Source: Sphingomonas sp. (lineage in GTDB: Bacteria; Pseudomonadota; Alphaproteobacteria; Sphingomonadales; Sphingomonadaceae). Taken from it: a stretch of DNA of 7,120 nt. The stretch lies in NCBI GenBank assembly GCA_030146605.1, contig JASLBO010000245.1, positions 1-7,120 of the forward strand, written 5' to 3'. Position 1 is the first letter of the stretch. Each line of letters starts with the position of its first letter. The notes beneath the pieces are model-generated. The model searched no databases and had not been told where the DNA came from. It saw only the letters and a list, made by a program, of their open reading frames with translations. The position numbers were made by a program, and so were the translations under genes. Shown one piece after another: positions 1 to 6,248 of this stretch.

Positions 1-1
1 C

Positions 2-2377
2 GTCGCACTGGCCGGTCAGGCATCCGATCTGACGATTTTGCCGGTGCTATTGCCGGATGGGCGCAAGATACGGCTCGATCAGGTTTCGACGATCCGCGAT
101 GGCAATGCCGATCGCACGCAAGTCGCCATGCTGGACGGCAAGCCGGCCGTCGGTCTCAATATCTATCGGGCAAGAGGCGCCGGCGAGGTCGCGGTCGCGC
201 AAGGCGTCCGGGCCGCGCTCGAGGAATTGGAGAGTCGGACACCCGGACTTGCATTGACCCCGGTGGGAGGTTCGATCGACCAGACGATCGAGCAATATGA
301 AGCGTCGATGGCAATGCTCTACGAGGGGGCGTTGCTCGCCATTTTTGTGGTCTGGTTGTTCCTGCGCGACTGGCGGGCGACGCTGGTCGCGGCGACCGCG
401 CTCCCGTTATCGATCCTGCCGACCTTTGCCGCGATCTACTGGTTCGGTTTCACGCTCAACACTCTGACCCTGCTCGCGTTGGCAGTCGTCACAGGCATTC
501 TCGTCGATGATGCCATCGTCGAGGTGGAGAATATCGAACGCCATCGACGCATGGGCAAACCGCCGCTCGAAGCGACTGAGGATGCGGTCAACGAGATCGC
601 CAAGGCCGTCATTGCGACCACGCTTAGTCTGGTAGCGGTATTTCTGCCTACCGCGGTGATGACCGGCTATGCGGGATTGTTCTTCACGCCTTTTGGCTGG
701 ACCGCGGTCATCGCCGTGCTTGCCTCCCTGCTGGTCGCGCGCCTGCTGACGCCCATGATGGCAGCCCATTTCCTGAAGGGCCACGGGCGCGCCGCCGCCG
801 GAAATGCGCGCATAACCCAGGAACGGCTCTACATCTCGAAGGTCCGATGGTGCCTGGCCCACCCCAAGGCCACGATCGCGGCGACACTGGCGTTTCTCGC
901 CGCGTCGCTCGCACTCCTGCCTTTGATCCCGACCGGCTTCCTTCCACCCGACGACAGCAATCTGACCGAGATGTCGATCGAACTGCCGCCCGGAACAGCC
1001 CTGCAGACGACGGTCGAGGTAAGCGAGCAGGTACGCCGGGCACTGGCGCGCGTGACGGGCATTACCCATGTTTTCACCGCGATCGGCCAGTCGGAACCAT
1101 CGACGTCGGGGGAGGTTCGCCAGGCCGCTTTGACCCTTATCCTGGCGCCGCGGGGAGAGCGCCCGACGAAAACCGAAATCCAATCGGCCGTTCGTGAAAG
1201 CGTGACGGGCGTTCCCGGAGCTCGCTTTTCGGTCGGCGATGGCGGCAGCGAAAAACTCGAACTGCTCCTTGCCAGCGAGGACGTGCAGGCGCTGGATCAG
1301 TCTGCGCAGAGACTGGTTCGTGAGCTGCGCGCCCTCGGCACATTATCGAACATCAATTCGACGGCCAGTGCCGAAAGGCAGGAAATCGTCATCCGGCCTG
1401 ATCTCCAACGGGCGGCCGAGCTCGGCGTGACGACCGAGGCGATCGGCGAGGTGATGCGGATCGCGACCAGTGGCGATTTCGACGCGCAAGTGGGTCGCCT
1501 CAATCTCGACAATCGACAGATCTTCATCCGAACGCGCATGGCCGATGAAGTCCGTCGGGACCTTTCCGCGCTCGCCAGTCTGCGCGTCGCCGGCCGCGAT
1601 GGCCTTGTCGCTCTGGAGAGCATCGCCGACATCTCGCTGGCAAGCGATCTCTCGAGAATCGATCGCTACGATCGGAGGCGTTTCGTCGCCGTGACGGCCG
1701 ACCTGAATGGGTTGGCGCAAGGCGACGCCTTGGCCCGGGTCGAGATGCTTCCCGCCATTCGCGCCCTGCCGTCGACGGTATCGCTTGTCCTGGAGGGGGA
1801 TGCGGAGATCGGTGACGAGATTTCGGCAAGCTTCCTGACTGCGCTCGCTGCCGGCGTGCTATGCATCTATTGCGTATTGGTTCTCCTGTTCCGGGACTTC
1901 TTCCAGCCTGTCACCATTCTTTCGGCCCTGCCGCTCTCTATCGGCGGCGCGTTCCTCGCGCTGTATCTGAGCGGCAGCGCGCTGGTGCTCACAGCCATGA
2001 TCGGCTTCGTCATGCTGATGGGCATCGTCGCCAAAAATTCGATCCTGCTGGTCGAATATGCGATCTTGGGGATCAAGCGCCACGGGCTATCGCGCGAGGA
2101 GGCTTTGCTGGAAGCCTGCCGGATGCGGGCGCGCCCGATCGTCATGACGAGCGCGGCGATGATCGCGGGCATGATGCCGCTCGCCTTGGGGATCGGCGCC
2201 GACGCCAGTTTCCGCCAGCCGCTGGCGATCGCAGTCATCGGCGGCCTGCTGACTTCCACTGCACTCAGTCTGCTGGTCGTGCCTGTCATCTTCGAGCTGG
2301 TGGACGGCCTGGAGCAACGCGGTCGCCGACTGTTCCGGCCGGCTTCCCATCAACCTCGATCCTCGGTCCCAGTCTGA
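2..2377 (+). CDS. RND efflux pump inner-membrane subunit, HAE-1/AcrB type (5'-truncated by the window edge)
   Basis: Proton-driven inner-membrane pump of a tripartite efflux system; it would work with a periplasmic adaptor and an outer-membrane channel, neither of which is in this window. The frame is open from base 2, so the true start lies upstream. There are 791 visible codons against about 1,030-1,050 for the family, so roughly 240 N-terminal residues (TM1 and most of the first porter loop) are missing. In visible numbering, a TM2-TM4 block spans about 103-175 and contains GILVDDAIVEVENIERH, with the paired aspartates 169/170 matching AcrB D407/D408. The second periplasmic loop spans about 320-610. 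The C-terminal membrane half contains GIVAKNSILLVEYA, with lysine 678 matching AcrB K940. The intact Asp-Asp/Lys proton relay points to the HAE (drug/hydrophobe) branch rather than heavy-metal CusA-type pumps, which lack the DD pair. The substrate cannot be read from the sequence. The gene ends at TGA 2375-2377 with no following terminator. Confidence 0.95.
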   Translation, partial: VALAGQASDLTILPVLLPDGRKIRLDQVSTIRDGNADRTQVAMLDGKPAVGLNIYRARGAGEVAVAQGVRAALEELESRTPGLALTPVGGSIDQTIEQYEASMAMLYEGALLAIFVVWLFLRDWRATLVAATALPLSILPTFAAIYWFGFTLNTLTLLALAVVTGILVDDAIVEVENIERHRRMGKPPLEATEDAVNEIAKAVIATTLSLVAVFLPTAVMTGYAGLFFTPFGWTAVIAVLASLLVARLLTPMMAAHFLKGHGRAAAGNARITQERLYISKVRWCLAHPKATIAATLAFLAASLALLPLIPTGFLPPDDSNLTEMSIELPPGTALQTTVEVSEQVRRALARVTGITHVFTAIGQSEPSTSGEVRQAALTLILAPRGERPTKTEIQSAVRESVTGVPGARFSVGDGGSEKLELLLASEDVQALDQSAQRLVRELRALGTLSNINSTASAERQEIVIRPDLQRAAELGVTTEAIGEVMRIATSGDFDAQVGRLNLDNRQIFIRTRMADEVRRDLSALASLRVAGRDGLVALESIADISLASDLSRIDRYDRRRFVAVTADLNGLAQGDALARVEMLPAIRALPSTVSLVLEGDAEIGDEISASFLTALAAGVLCIYCVLVLLFRDFFQPVTILSALPLSIGGAFLALYLSGSALVLTAMIGFVMLMGIVAKNSILLVEYAILGIKRHGLSREEALLEACRMRARPIVMTSAAMIAGMMPLALGIGADASFRQPLAIAVIGGLLTSTALSLLVVPVIFELVDGLEQRGRRLFRPASHQPRSSVPV

Positions 2378-2378
2378 G

Positions 2379-2423
2379 ATGCCCGGCAACGCAGTGCGGG
2401 TTTTGAAGAGGGCCGGCGTCTAG
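2379..2423 (+). CDS. Possible 14-codon leader ORF between the pump and the glycosyltransferase
   Basis: An ATG lies one base after the pump stop (TGAGATG) and opens a 14-codon frame, MPGNAVRVLKRAGV, ending at TAG 2421-2423, five bases before the next gene's ATG at 2429. It has no convincing Shine-Dalgarno of its own, so it could be translated only by re-initiation of ribosomes finishing the pump gene. Its stop lies at the loop/stem edge of the hairpin at 2412-2428, so a ribosome terminating there would open that hairpin. The peptide matches no leader type I know. A chance ORF is a serious alternative. Confidence 0.15.
   Translation: MPGNAVRVLKRAGV
2405..2411 (+). promoter_or_regulatory. Shine-Dalgarno-like GAAGAGG for the first glycosyltransferase, unusually far from the ATG
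   Basis: GAAGAGG is the only good purine-rich site before ATG 2429 and is the same string that precedes the DUF2141 gene at normal spacing. Here 17 bases separate it from the start, too far for normal use. Those 17 bases are exactly the hairpin 2412-2428, so folding would place the site directly beside the ATG. Whether it works as a ribosome site is inference. Confidence 0.4.
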
Positions 2424-2428
2424 CCGGC
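2412..2428 (+). promoter_or_regulatory. Hairpin abutting the glycosyltransferase start codon
   Basis: A perfect 6-bp stem, GCCGGC/GCCGGC, with a 5-base loop (GTCTA), ends on the base before ATG 2429. It has no T-run after it, so it is not a typical intrinsic terminator. It may control ribosome access or bring the distant GAAGAGG site close to the ATG. Six-bp stems are common by chance in GC-rich DNA. Confidence 0.4.
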
Positions 2429-3580
2429 ATGCGGATTGCCATTCCCATCCACAGCTTCGAGCCAGGCGGGGTCGAGCGTATCGCGCTGCGCCTTGCCGAA
2501 CATTGGCGACACGAGGGGCATGATCCCGTCATCGTCCTTGGCCGAAGCCGCGGAGCCTGTGCCGGTACCGCTCCCGACCTCGATTATCGTGTCATGACAG
2601 AACCGTTCTCAACCGACCGGTGGGAGACGATCTGGATGATCTGGTCGTTCTTCCAGTTCCTTCTCAAGGAAAAGGTCGACGCCGTCTTCTGTCCCGGAAA
2701 CACCTACACCGTCGTTTGCGTGGCGATGAAGCTTCTCCTCGGCGATCGATGCCCTCCCGTTCTCGTCAAGATCAGCAACGATCTGGAGCGGCGCGATCTT
2801 CCGACGTTCATCAGACCCCTCTATCGATGGTGGCTGAGATTACAGGGTGGCGTCCTCGACGGCTTCGTGGCGATCGCGGCGCCGATGCTTGCCGAAATCG
2901 AGCGCGAAATGGCACTCTCGGACAACAGGGTCGGCGTCATCCCCGACCCGGCATTGTCCGAATCCGACCTGCATCGCCTTTCCGGCCCAAGGTCGGCCAG
3001 GAATTCGCGAGCCGGTTGCCGCTTCCTGACGATCGGCAGACTTGCCGCACAGAAAAATCAGATACTGCTTCTCGAGGCGTTTGCACGCCATGCCTGGTCA
3101 GAAGACACGCTGGTCATCGCTGGAGATGGACCCGAGCGCGAGCGACTCGTCGTACGAGCAAACGCACTTGGCCTGCGAGCGCAAGTCCGGTTCGTCGGGC
3201 ACGTCGACGATGTTCGAGCGCTGTACGCAAACGCAGACGTCTTTGTCCTCTCGTCGCATTACGAAGGAGCGCCTGCGGTTATTCTGGAGGCCTTGGCTGC
3301 AGGTTTGCCGATCGCTGCGACGAACTGCTGCGTCAGCATGGAGTGGCTGACAGGCTACGGGCAATTTGGCGTGGTGGTTCCCCCCGGCGATCCCGATATC
3401 TTGGGCATAGCGATGAACGTCGCGAGGCATCTGCGGCCGGATCGCACGGCGATGCAGCACCTTGCCGCCGGGTTCACGTTGGAAAGCTCCGGCCAACTCT
3501 ATCTGTCCAGGCTCACCGCTCTGGTCGCCGATACCCGCCGTCGAAGTCGGGAGAAAATGCGCAGCAGTGTGCGGGTATAG
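2429..3580 (+). CDS. Glycosyltransferase family 4 (GT-B fold), substrate unknown
   Basis: Retaining sugar transferase of the GT4 family, expected to move a sugar from a nucleotide-sugar donor to a membrane-linked acceptor on the cytoplasmic face. Length is 383 residues, normal for the family. The N-terminal acceptor half opens with a Rossmann strand and the GGVER glycine loop (residues 13-17). The C-terminal donor half starts near 198 with GRLAAQKN (203-210), followed by AGDGPERERL (231-240), GHVDDV (257-262) and the catalytic E-x7-E motif, EGAPAVILE (E279 and E287). There is no signal peptide or transmembrane helix; the hydrophobic, Trp/Phe-rich stretch 66-79 could touch the membrane. The start at ATG 2429 puts the MRIAIPIHS strand exactly at the N-terminus, as usual in GT4. 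The gene is in the same frame as the pump, 51 bases after its stop. Donor and acceptor cannot be read from sequence. The downstream membrane protein, second GT4 and LptF-like permease favour a glycolipid role. Confidence 0.92.
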   Translation: MRIAIPIHSFEPGGVERIALRLAEHWRHEGHDPVIVLGRSRGACAGTAPDLDYRVMTEPFSTDRWETIWMIWSFFQFLLKEKVDAVFCPGNTYTVVCVAMKLLLGDRCPPVLVKISNDLERRDLPTFIRPLYRWWLRLQGGVLDGFVAIAAPMLAEIEREMALSDNRVGVIPDPALSESDLHRLSGPRSARNSRAGCRFLTIGRLAAQKNQILLLEAFARHAWSEDTLVIAGDGPERERLVVRANALGLRAQVRFVGHVDDVRALYANADVFVLSSHYEGAPAVILEALAAGLPIAATNCCVSMEWLTGYGQFGVVVPPGDPDILGIAMNVARHLRPDRTAMQHLAAGFTLESSGQLYLSRLTALVADTRRRSREKMRSSVRV

Positions 3581-3604
3581 CGCGCGGGCGGGGTCTAGCG
3601 GGCA
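3564..3604 (+). repeat. Direct repeat copy B, at the 3' end of the first glycosyltransferase
   Basis: Partner of 2391-2429. It begins inside the last codons of the glycosyltransferase (the VRV end), runs through the stop TAG 3578-3580 and into the intergenic space. In the glycosyltransferase frame the bases after the stop read RAGGV and then another stop, close to the RAGV end of the mini-ORF in copy A. The two copies therefore bracket the glycosyltransferase coding sequence, about 1.18 kb apart. Confidence 0.45.
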
Positions 3605-3624
3605 CTAACCAACGAGCGAGACCC
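3591..3624 (+). promoter_or_regulatory. Inverted repeat before the membrane-protein start
   Basis: GGGTCT (3591-3596) pairs with AGACCC (3619-3624). After one A-G mismatch, GC/GC adds two more pairs, leaving a loop of about 16 bases. The right arm ends four bases (AGGA) before ATG 3629. No T-run follows, so terminator function is unlikely. It could instead shape translation of the next gene, and could be chance. Confidence 0.3.
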
Positions 3625-3628
3625 AGGA

Positions 3629-4567
3629 ATGCCTGATCATACTCTAGCGCTTGCTGCGACTGGAACATTCGCATTCGAACCGCAGGATCGCAAAGCCATG
3701 CCAGCTCCGGGAGGGATTTTTGGTACGATCCTCTCGCTGATCGTCGTCGGCGCAGCGATCTACCAGGCGCGCGACCTCGATTTTGCGAAGACACTCGAAT
3801 TGGTGCCCACTTCGCTGACATTCTGGGGCCTGTTCGCGATCAGTTACCTGATCGGCCCCGCGAGCGACTGGTTCATTTTCCAACGTCTCTGGGGCGTTGG
3901 CGCCAGCGCCTTCGGCGTTCTGATCCGCAAGCTCATCTACAACGAACTGCTGGTCGGCTATCTAGGAGAGGTCTATTTCTACGGCTGGGCACGGCGGAAC
4001 CTCAGATTCGTGACCACTCCGTTCGGAGCGGTGAAGGACGTCGCCGTGCTCTCGGCGGTTGCGGGCAACGTAACCACCCTTGCCTTTCTCGCTATGGCGT
4101 TTCCCTTCGCGAGGCTGGTGCCACTTCACAACCATGCAGCCGCAATCGGTTGGTCGCTTGCGTTCGTGATCGGAACCTCGCTTGCGGTGATGCTGCTTCG
4201 CCAGTCGATTTTTTCACTGGAAAGAAAAGAACTGAGAATGGTCTTCGCGGTCCATCTCTCGAGAATTCTTGCCACGGCCGTTCTTTCGGCGGCTCTGTGG
4301 CATCTAGTGCTGCCAGACGTTCCACTTTCCTGGTGGCTCGTTCTGGCAACCATTCGCCTTCTGATCTCTCGACTGCCCTTCGTACCGAACAAGGACGTCA
4401 TGTTCGCTGGCATAGCCGTGCTCGCACTCGGCGACCAGGTCGAAATGTCAGCGCTGATGGTGCTCATGGCGGGACTAATCCTTGCCACTCATGTGCTGGT
4501 CGGGATCAGCCTGGCATTTACAGACCTGCTTTCGAAGAGGACGGGCAATGAAACGCCTGGCCTTTAG
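3629..4567 (+). CDS. Polytopic inner-membrane protein, possibly YbhN/UPF0104 flippase-like
   Basis: A 312-residue hydrophobic protein with about seven or eight membrane segments, at roughly 29-46, 63-80, 104-118, 138-160, 170-191, 207-228, 234-267 (broken) and 274-296. The layout resembles the lysylphosphatidylglycerol-synthase membrane domain / UPF0104 group: a first helix followed by a short polar stretch (QARDLDF), then a second helix, then a glycine-glutamate turn (VGYLGEVYFYGWARR, 109-123). Members of that group are often found beside glycosyltransferases. The match is by pattern only; an uncharacterised sphingomonad membrane protein is the safer label. The start is uncertain. ATG 3629 has AGGA touching it, too close for a ribosome site. 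ATG 3698 (289 residues, beginning MPAPGGIFG just before the first helix) has AGGA about ten bases upstream, and the 23 extra residues are polar and unremarkable. The last 20 bases overlap the next gene, implying co-translation. Confidence 0.6.
   Translation: MPDHTLALAATGTFAFEPQDRKAMPAPGGIFGTILSLIVVGAAIYQARDLDFAKTLELVPTSLTFWGLFAISYLIGPASDWFIFQRLWGVGASAFGVLIRKLIYNELLVGYLGEVYFYGWARRNLRFVTTPFGAVKDVAVLSAVAGNVTTLAFLAMAFPFARLVPLHNHAAAIGWSLAFVIGTSLAVMLLRQSIFSLERKELRMVFAVHLSRILATAVLSAALWHLVLPDVPLSWWLVLATIRLLISRLPFVPNKDVMFAGIAVLALGDQVEMSALMVLMAGLILATHVLVGISLAFTDLLSKRTGNETPGL
4534..4540 (+). promoter_or_regulatory. Shine-Dalgarno GAAGAGG deciding the DUF2141 start
   Basis: GAAGAGG lies inside the end of the membrane-protein gene, seven bases before ATG 4548. 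It supports that ATG over the in-frame upstream ATG at 4482, which would add 22 residues lacking any signal-peptide character. Confidence 0.7.
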
Positions 4568-5066
4568 CCTCATGGCCAGTCCCCTGCTGGTTGCTGCCGG
4601 CATCCAGTCGACGCCGGATCTCGGAACGGCCGAAGGCAGATGCCGTCCCAACGAGCTCGGACCCTCATTTCTCGTCACCGTCGTGGGGCTCAAGGACCGC
4701 ACGGGCAAACTCAAGCTCGAAGTCTACCCGGCAAATAACGCGGACTTCCTGGAAGATGACAATGTCCTGCTTTCAGCTGGCAAGACCTTCCGCAGGGTTG
4801 AACAGCCAGTCCCCGCTTCGGAGCCAGTGCAGCTCTGCGTGCGGGTCCCTTCGGCAGGCAGCTATGCGGTGAGTCTGCTGCATGACCGGGACAGCAATCG
4901 AAAGTTCAGCTGGCGCGTCGATGGAATAGGATTTGCGGGCAATCCCAAGCTTGGATGGAGCAAACCTGCCGCTGCCGATGCGAGCGCGATAGCGCGCGCA
5001 GTCCCGACACGGATCGAGATCGTGATGAACTATCGGCGCGGCCTCCGCATGCGCCCGCTCCGGTGA
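4548..5066 (+). CDS. Secreted DUF2141-family protein, function unknown
   Basis: A 172-residue exported protein. An N-terminal signal peptide is clear: MKR, then a hydrophobic run LAFSLMASPLLVAAG to about residue 18, so the protein should act in the periplasm or outer envelope. The mature part carries the DUF2141 signature. There is a beta-rich start with GKLKLEVYP (53-61), then GSYAVSLLHDRDSNRKFSW (104-122), corresponding to the family's G-x-YA-hydrophobic-HD-x-N/D-N-K-F/D block, then GIGFAGNP (126-133). Two cysteines (C32 and C97) could form a disulphide. The C-terminus is basic (RRGLRMRPLR). The biochemical role of DUF2141 is not known to me. Its position, overlapping the membrane-protein gene by 20 bases and 13 bases ahead of a glycosyltransferase, ties it to the same pathway. 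A periplasmic binding or chaperone role for the exported product is speculation. Confidence 0.85.
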   Translation: MKRLAFSLMASPLLVAAGIQSTPDLGTAEGRCRPNELGPSFLVTVVGLKDRTGKLKLEVYPANNADFLEDDNVLLSAGKTFRRVEQPVPASEPVQLCVRVPSAGSYAVSLLHDRDSNRKFSWRVDGIGFAGNPKLGWSKPAAADASAIARAVPTRIEIVMNYRRGLRMRPLR

Positions 5067-5079
5067 GTGGAACCTGCCG

Positions 5080-6240
5080 ATGAAAATCGTCGATGTCTGC
5101 GCGTTTTATTCTCCCAGAGGCGGCGGCGTAAAAACCTATGTCGGCCAGAAGTTGGCGATCGCAGAACGAATGCAGCAGGATATCACTATCCTGGCACCTG
5201 CCGACGACGACGCAATTGTCGAGCTTGGCCCCCGCGCCCGCATCCGGACGATTGCCTCTCCACGCTTCCCGCTGGACCGAAAATACTGGTATTTCAAGGA
5301 CGAGCGAGCGCTCCATGCTGCGCTGGACACGTTGGCACCGGATTTCGTCGAAGCGTCCTCGCCCTGGCGGAGCCCCCTCATGGTAGCAAATTGGCGGCCG
5401 GAGGTGCCCAAGGCGCTCATCATGCACGCCGACCCTCTGTCCGCCTATGCCTACCGGTGGCTGGAACCTCTGCTCAGTCGTGAGACGATCGACCGACGGT
5501 TTGTGCGCTACTGGGATCACTTGCGACAGCTTGGGCGACTTTATGACGCCGTCGTTTGTGCCAGCGAAGATCTGGCGTCGCGGATGAAGACGGGCGGTGT
5601 CAGTAATGTCGTGACAGTTCCGATGGGGGTCGAGCCGCAACGCTTCTCGGCCAGCAAGCGCAACGAAGGTCTGCGGGCAAGCCTTCTCGCACAATGCGGC
5701 CTCGGCCCCGACGCAACATTGCTCGTTGCCGCCGGCAGACTTGCGCCAGAAAAGCGTTTGCCGATGCTGGTCGAAGCGGTAACGATAGCTGGTCGGCATC
5801 GCCAGCTGGGTCTGGCGATCTTTGGCGAAGGACGAGACGACACGAATATCCTTCGGTCAATCGGCGGGAATCCCCATATCCGGCTGTTTCGGCCGGAACG
5901 CGATCGGGAGAAATTCGCCAGCATCCTGGCGAGTGCCGATGCGTTTCTGCATGGCTGTGAGGCAGAAACCTTTTGCATGACGGCAGCGGAGGCGAGCGCC
6001 AGCGGCATACCCGTGATCGTACCTGATCGCGGCGGTGCGGCCGACTTTGCCGCGCGCCAAATGGAGCTGGCCTATCGTGCTGCGGATCATACGGACCTGG
6101 TGCGCGCGATTCTCGCTCTGCCAGACCGCTTTGCCGAGCGCTCGACCGGCCGCATGACGCGGGCGATGGACGATCATTTTGCGGCCCTGTTTGCGATCTA
6201 CCAAAACCTGACCTCGAGCCAAGTCTCCTCGGCTGCGTAA
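5080..6240 (+). CDS. Second glycosyltransferase family 4, possibly lipid-acceptor type
   Basis: GT-B-fold retaining glycosyltransferase of 386 residues, clearly different in sequence from the one at 2429. It begins MKIVDVCAFYSP with the glycine loop RGGGVKTY (13-20). A histidine-aspartate element HADPLSAY (116-123) and the region RYWDHLRQLGRLYDAVVCASE (143-163) recall the acceptor half of GT4 enzymes that glycosylate lipids, such as the PimA/PimB-, SqdX- and MgtA-like groups; this is a general resemblance, not an assignment. The donor half has GRLAPEKR (219-226), FGEGRD (248-253) and the E-x7-E motif ETFCMTAAE (E296 and E304), followed by GIPVIVPDRGGAADF (309-323). No transmembrane helix is seen. 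The gene starts 13 bases after the DUF2141 stop with only a weak GTGG-type ribosome site, so it probably depends on translation of the gene before it. The two GT4s together could build a two-sugar or longer head group. Confidence 0.92.
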   Translation: MKIVDVCAFYSPRGGGVKTYVGQKLAIAERMQQDITILAPADDDAIVELGPRARIRTIASPRFPLDRKYWYFKDERALHAALDTLAPDFVEASSPWRSPLMVANWRPEVPKALIMHADPLSAYAYRWLEPLLSRETIDRRFVRYWDHLRQLGRLYDAVVCASEDLASRMKTGGVSNVVTVPMGVEPQRFSASKRNEGLRASLLAQCGLGPDATLLVAAGRLAPEKRLPMLVEAVTIAGRHRQLGLAIFGEGRDDTNILRSIGGNPHIRLFRPERDREKFASILASADAFLHGCEAETFCMTAAEASASGIPVIVPDRGGAADFAARQMELAYRAADHTDLVRAILALPDRFAERSTGRMTRAMDDHFAALFAIYQNLTSSQVSSAA

Positions 6241-6247
6241 GCGCAGC
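6232..6247 (+). promoter_or_regulatory. Hairpin with the upstream stop codon in its loop, before the permease start
   Basis: A perfect 6-bp stem, GCTGCG (6232-6237) with CGCAGC (6242-6247), encloses a TAAG loop that contains the glycosyltransferase stop TAA (6238-6240). It ends one base before ATG 6249. There is no Shine-Dalgarno here, so the arrangement suggests that a ribosome finishing the upstream gene melts the hairpin and starts the permease. There is no T-run, so it is not a terminator. Confidence 0.4.
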
Positions 6248-6248
6248 A

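Larger units (their letters stand above)
2391..2429 (+). repeat. Direct repeat copy A, upstream of the first glycosyltransferase
   Basis: Aligns with 3564-3604: an identical GCAGTG, then (after a 2-base gap here) an identical CGGGT, then a weaker stretch, then a 19-base block with 16 identities around GTCTAGC and ending in GGCA. The total is 28 identities in 39 aligned columns by hand. Copy A lies wholly between genes and ends at the A of the next ATG. It also contains the perfect hairpin at 2412-2428, which copy B has lost through C-to-G differences. Confidence 0.45.

Noticed and set aside
38..40. TTG at 38 as the start of the pump gene
   Set aside because: The frame is open to the window edge, and the family requires about 240 more N-terminal residues. 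The gene simply begins upstream.
407..1183. 258-codon minus-strand ORF inside the pump gene
   Set aside because: Antisense to conserved RND membrane motifs; the translation is Arg/Gly/Asp/Gln-rich with no recognisable domain.
2..2377. Heavy-metal (CusA-type) RND pump
   Set aside because: The TM4 motif has paired aspartates and the later membrane half has the AKN lysine, the HAE-type proton relay. CusA-type pumps do not carry the DD pair.
2412..2428. Hairpin as a transcription terminator between pump and glycosyltransferase
   Set aside because: The stem is short and is followed directly by a start codon with no run of T.
2620..3636. 338-codon + strand ORF overlapping the first glycosyltransferase in another frame
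   Set aside because: The translation is Arg-rich without motifs, while the other frame holds the full GT4 motif set. A shadow ORF.
4482..4547. Upstream in-frame ATG giving a 194-residue DUF2141 protein
   Set aside because: The added 22 residues would bury a clear signal peptide. A good GAAGAGG site sits seven bases before ATG 4548.
4906..5799. 297-codon minus-strand ORF
   Set aside because: Antisense to the DUF2141 end and the glycosyltransferase N-terminal half; no motif and no sensible promoter or ribosome site.
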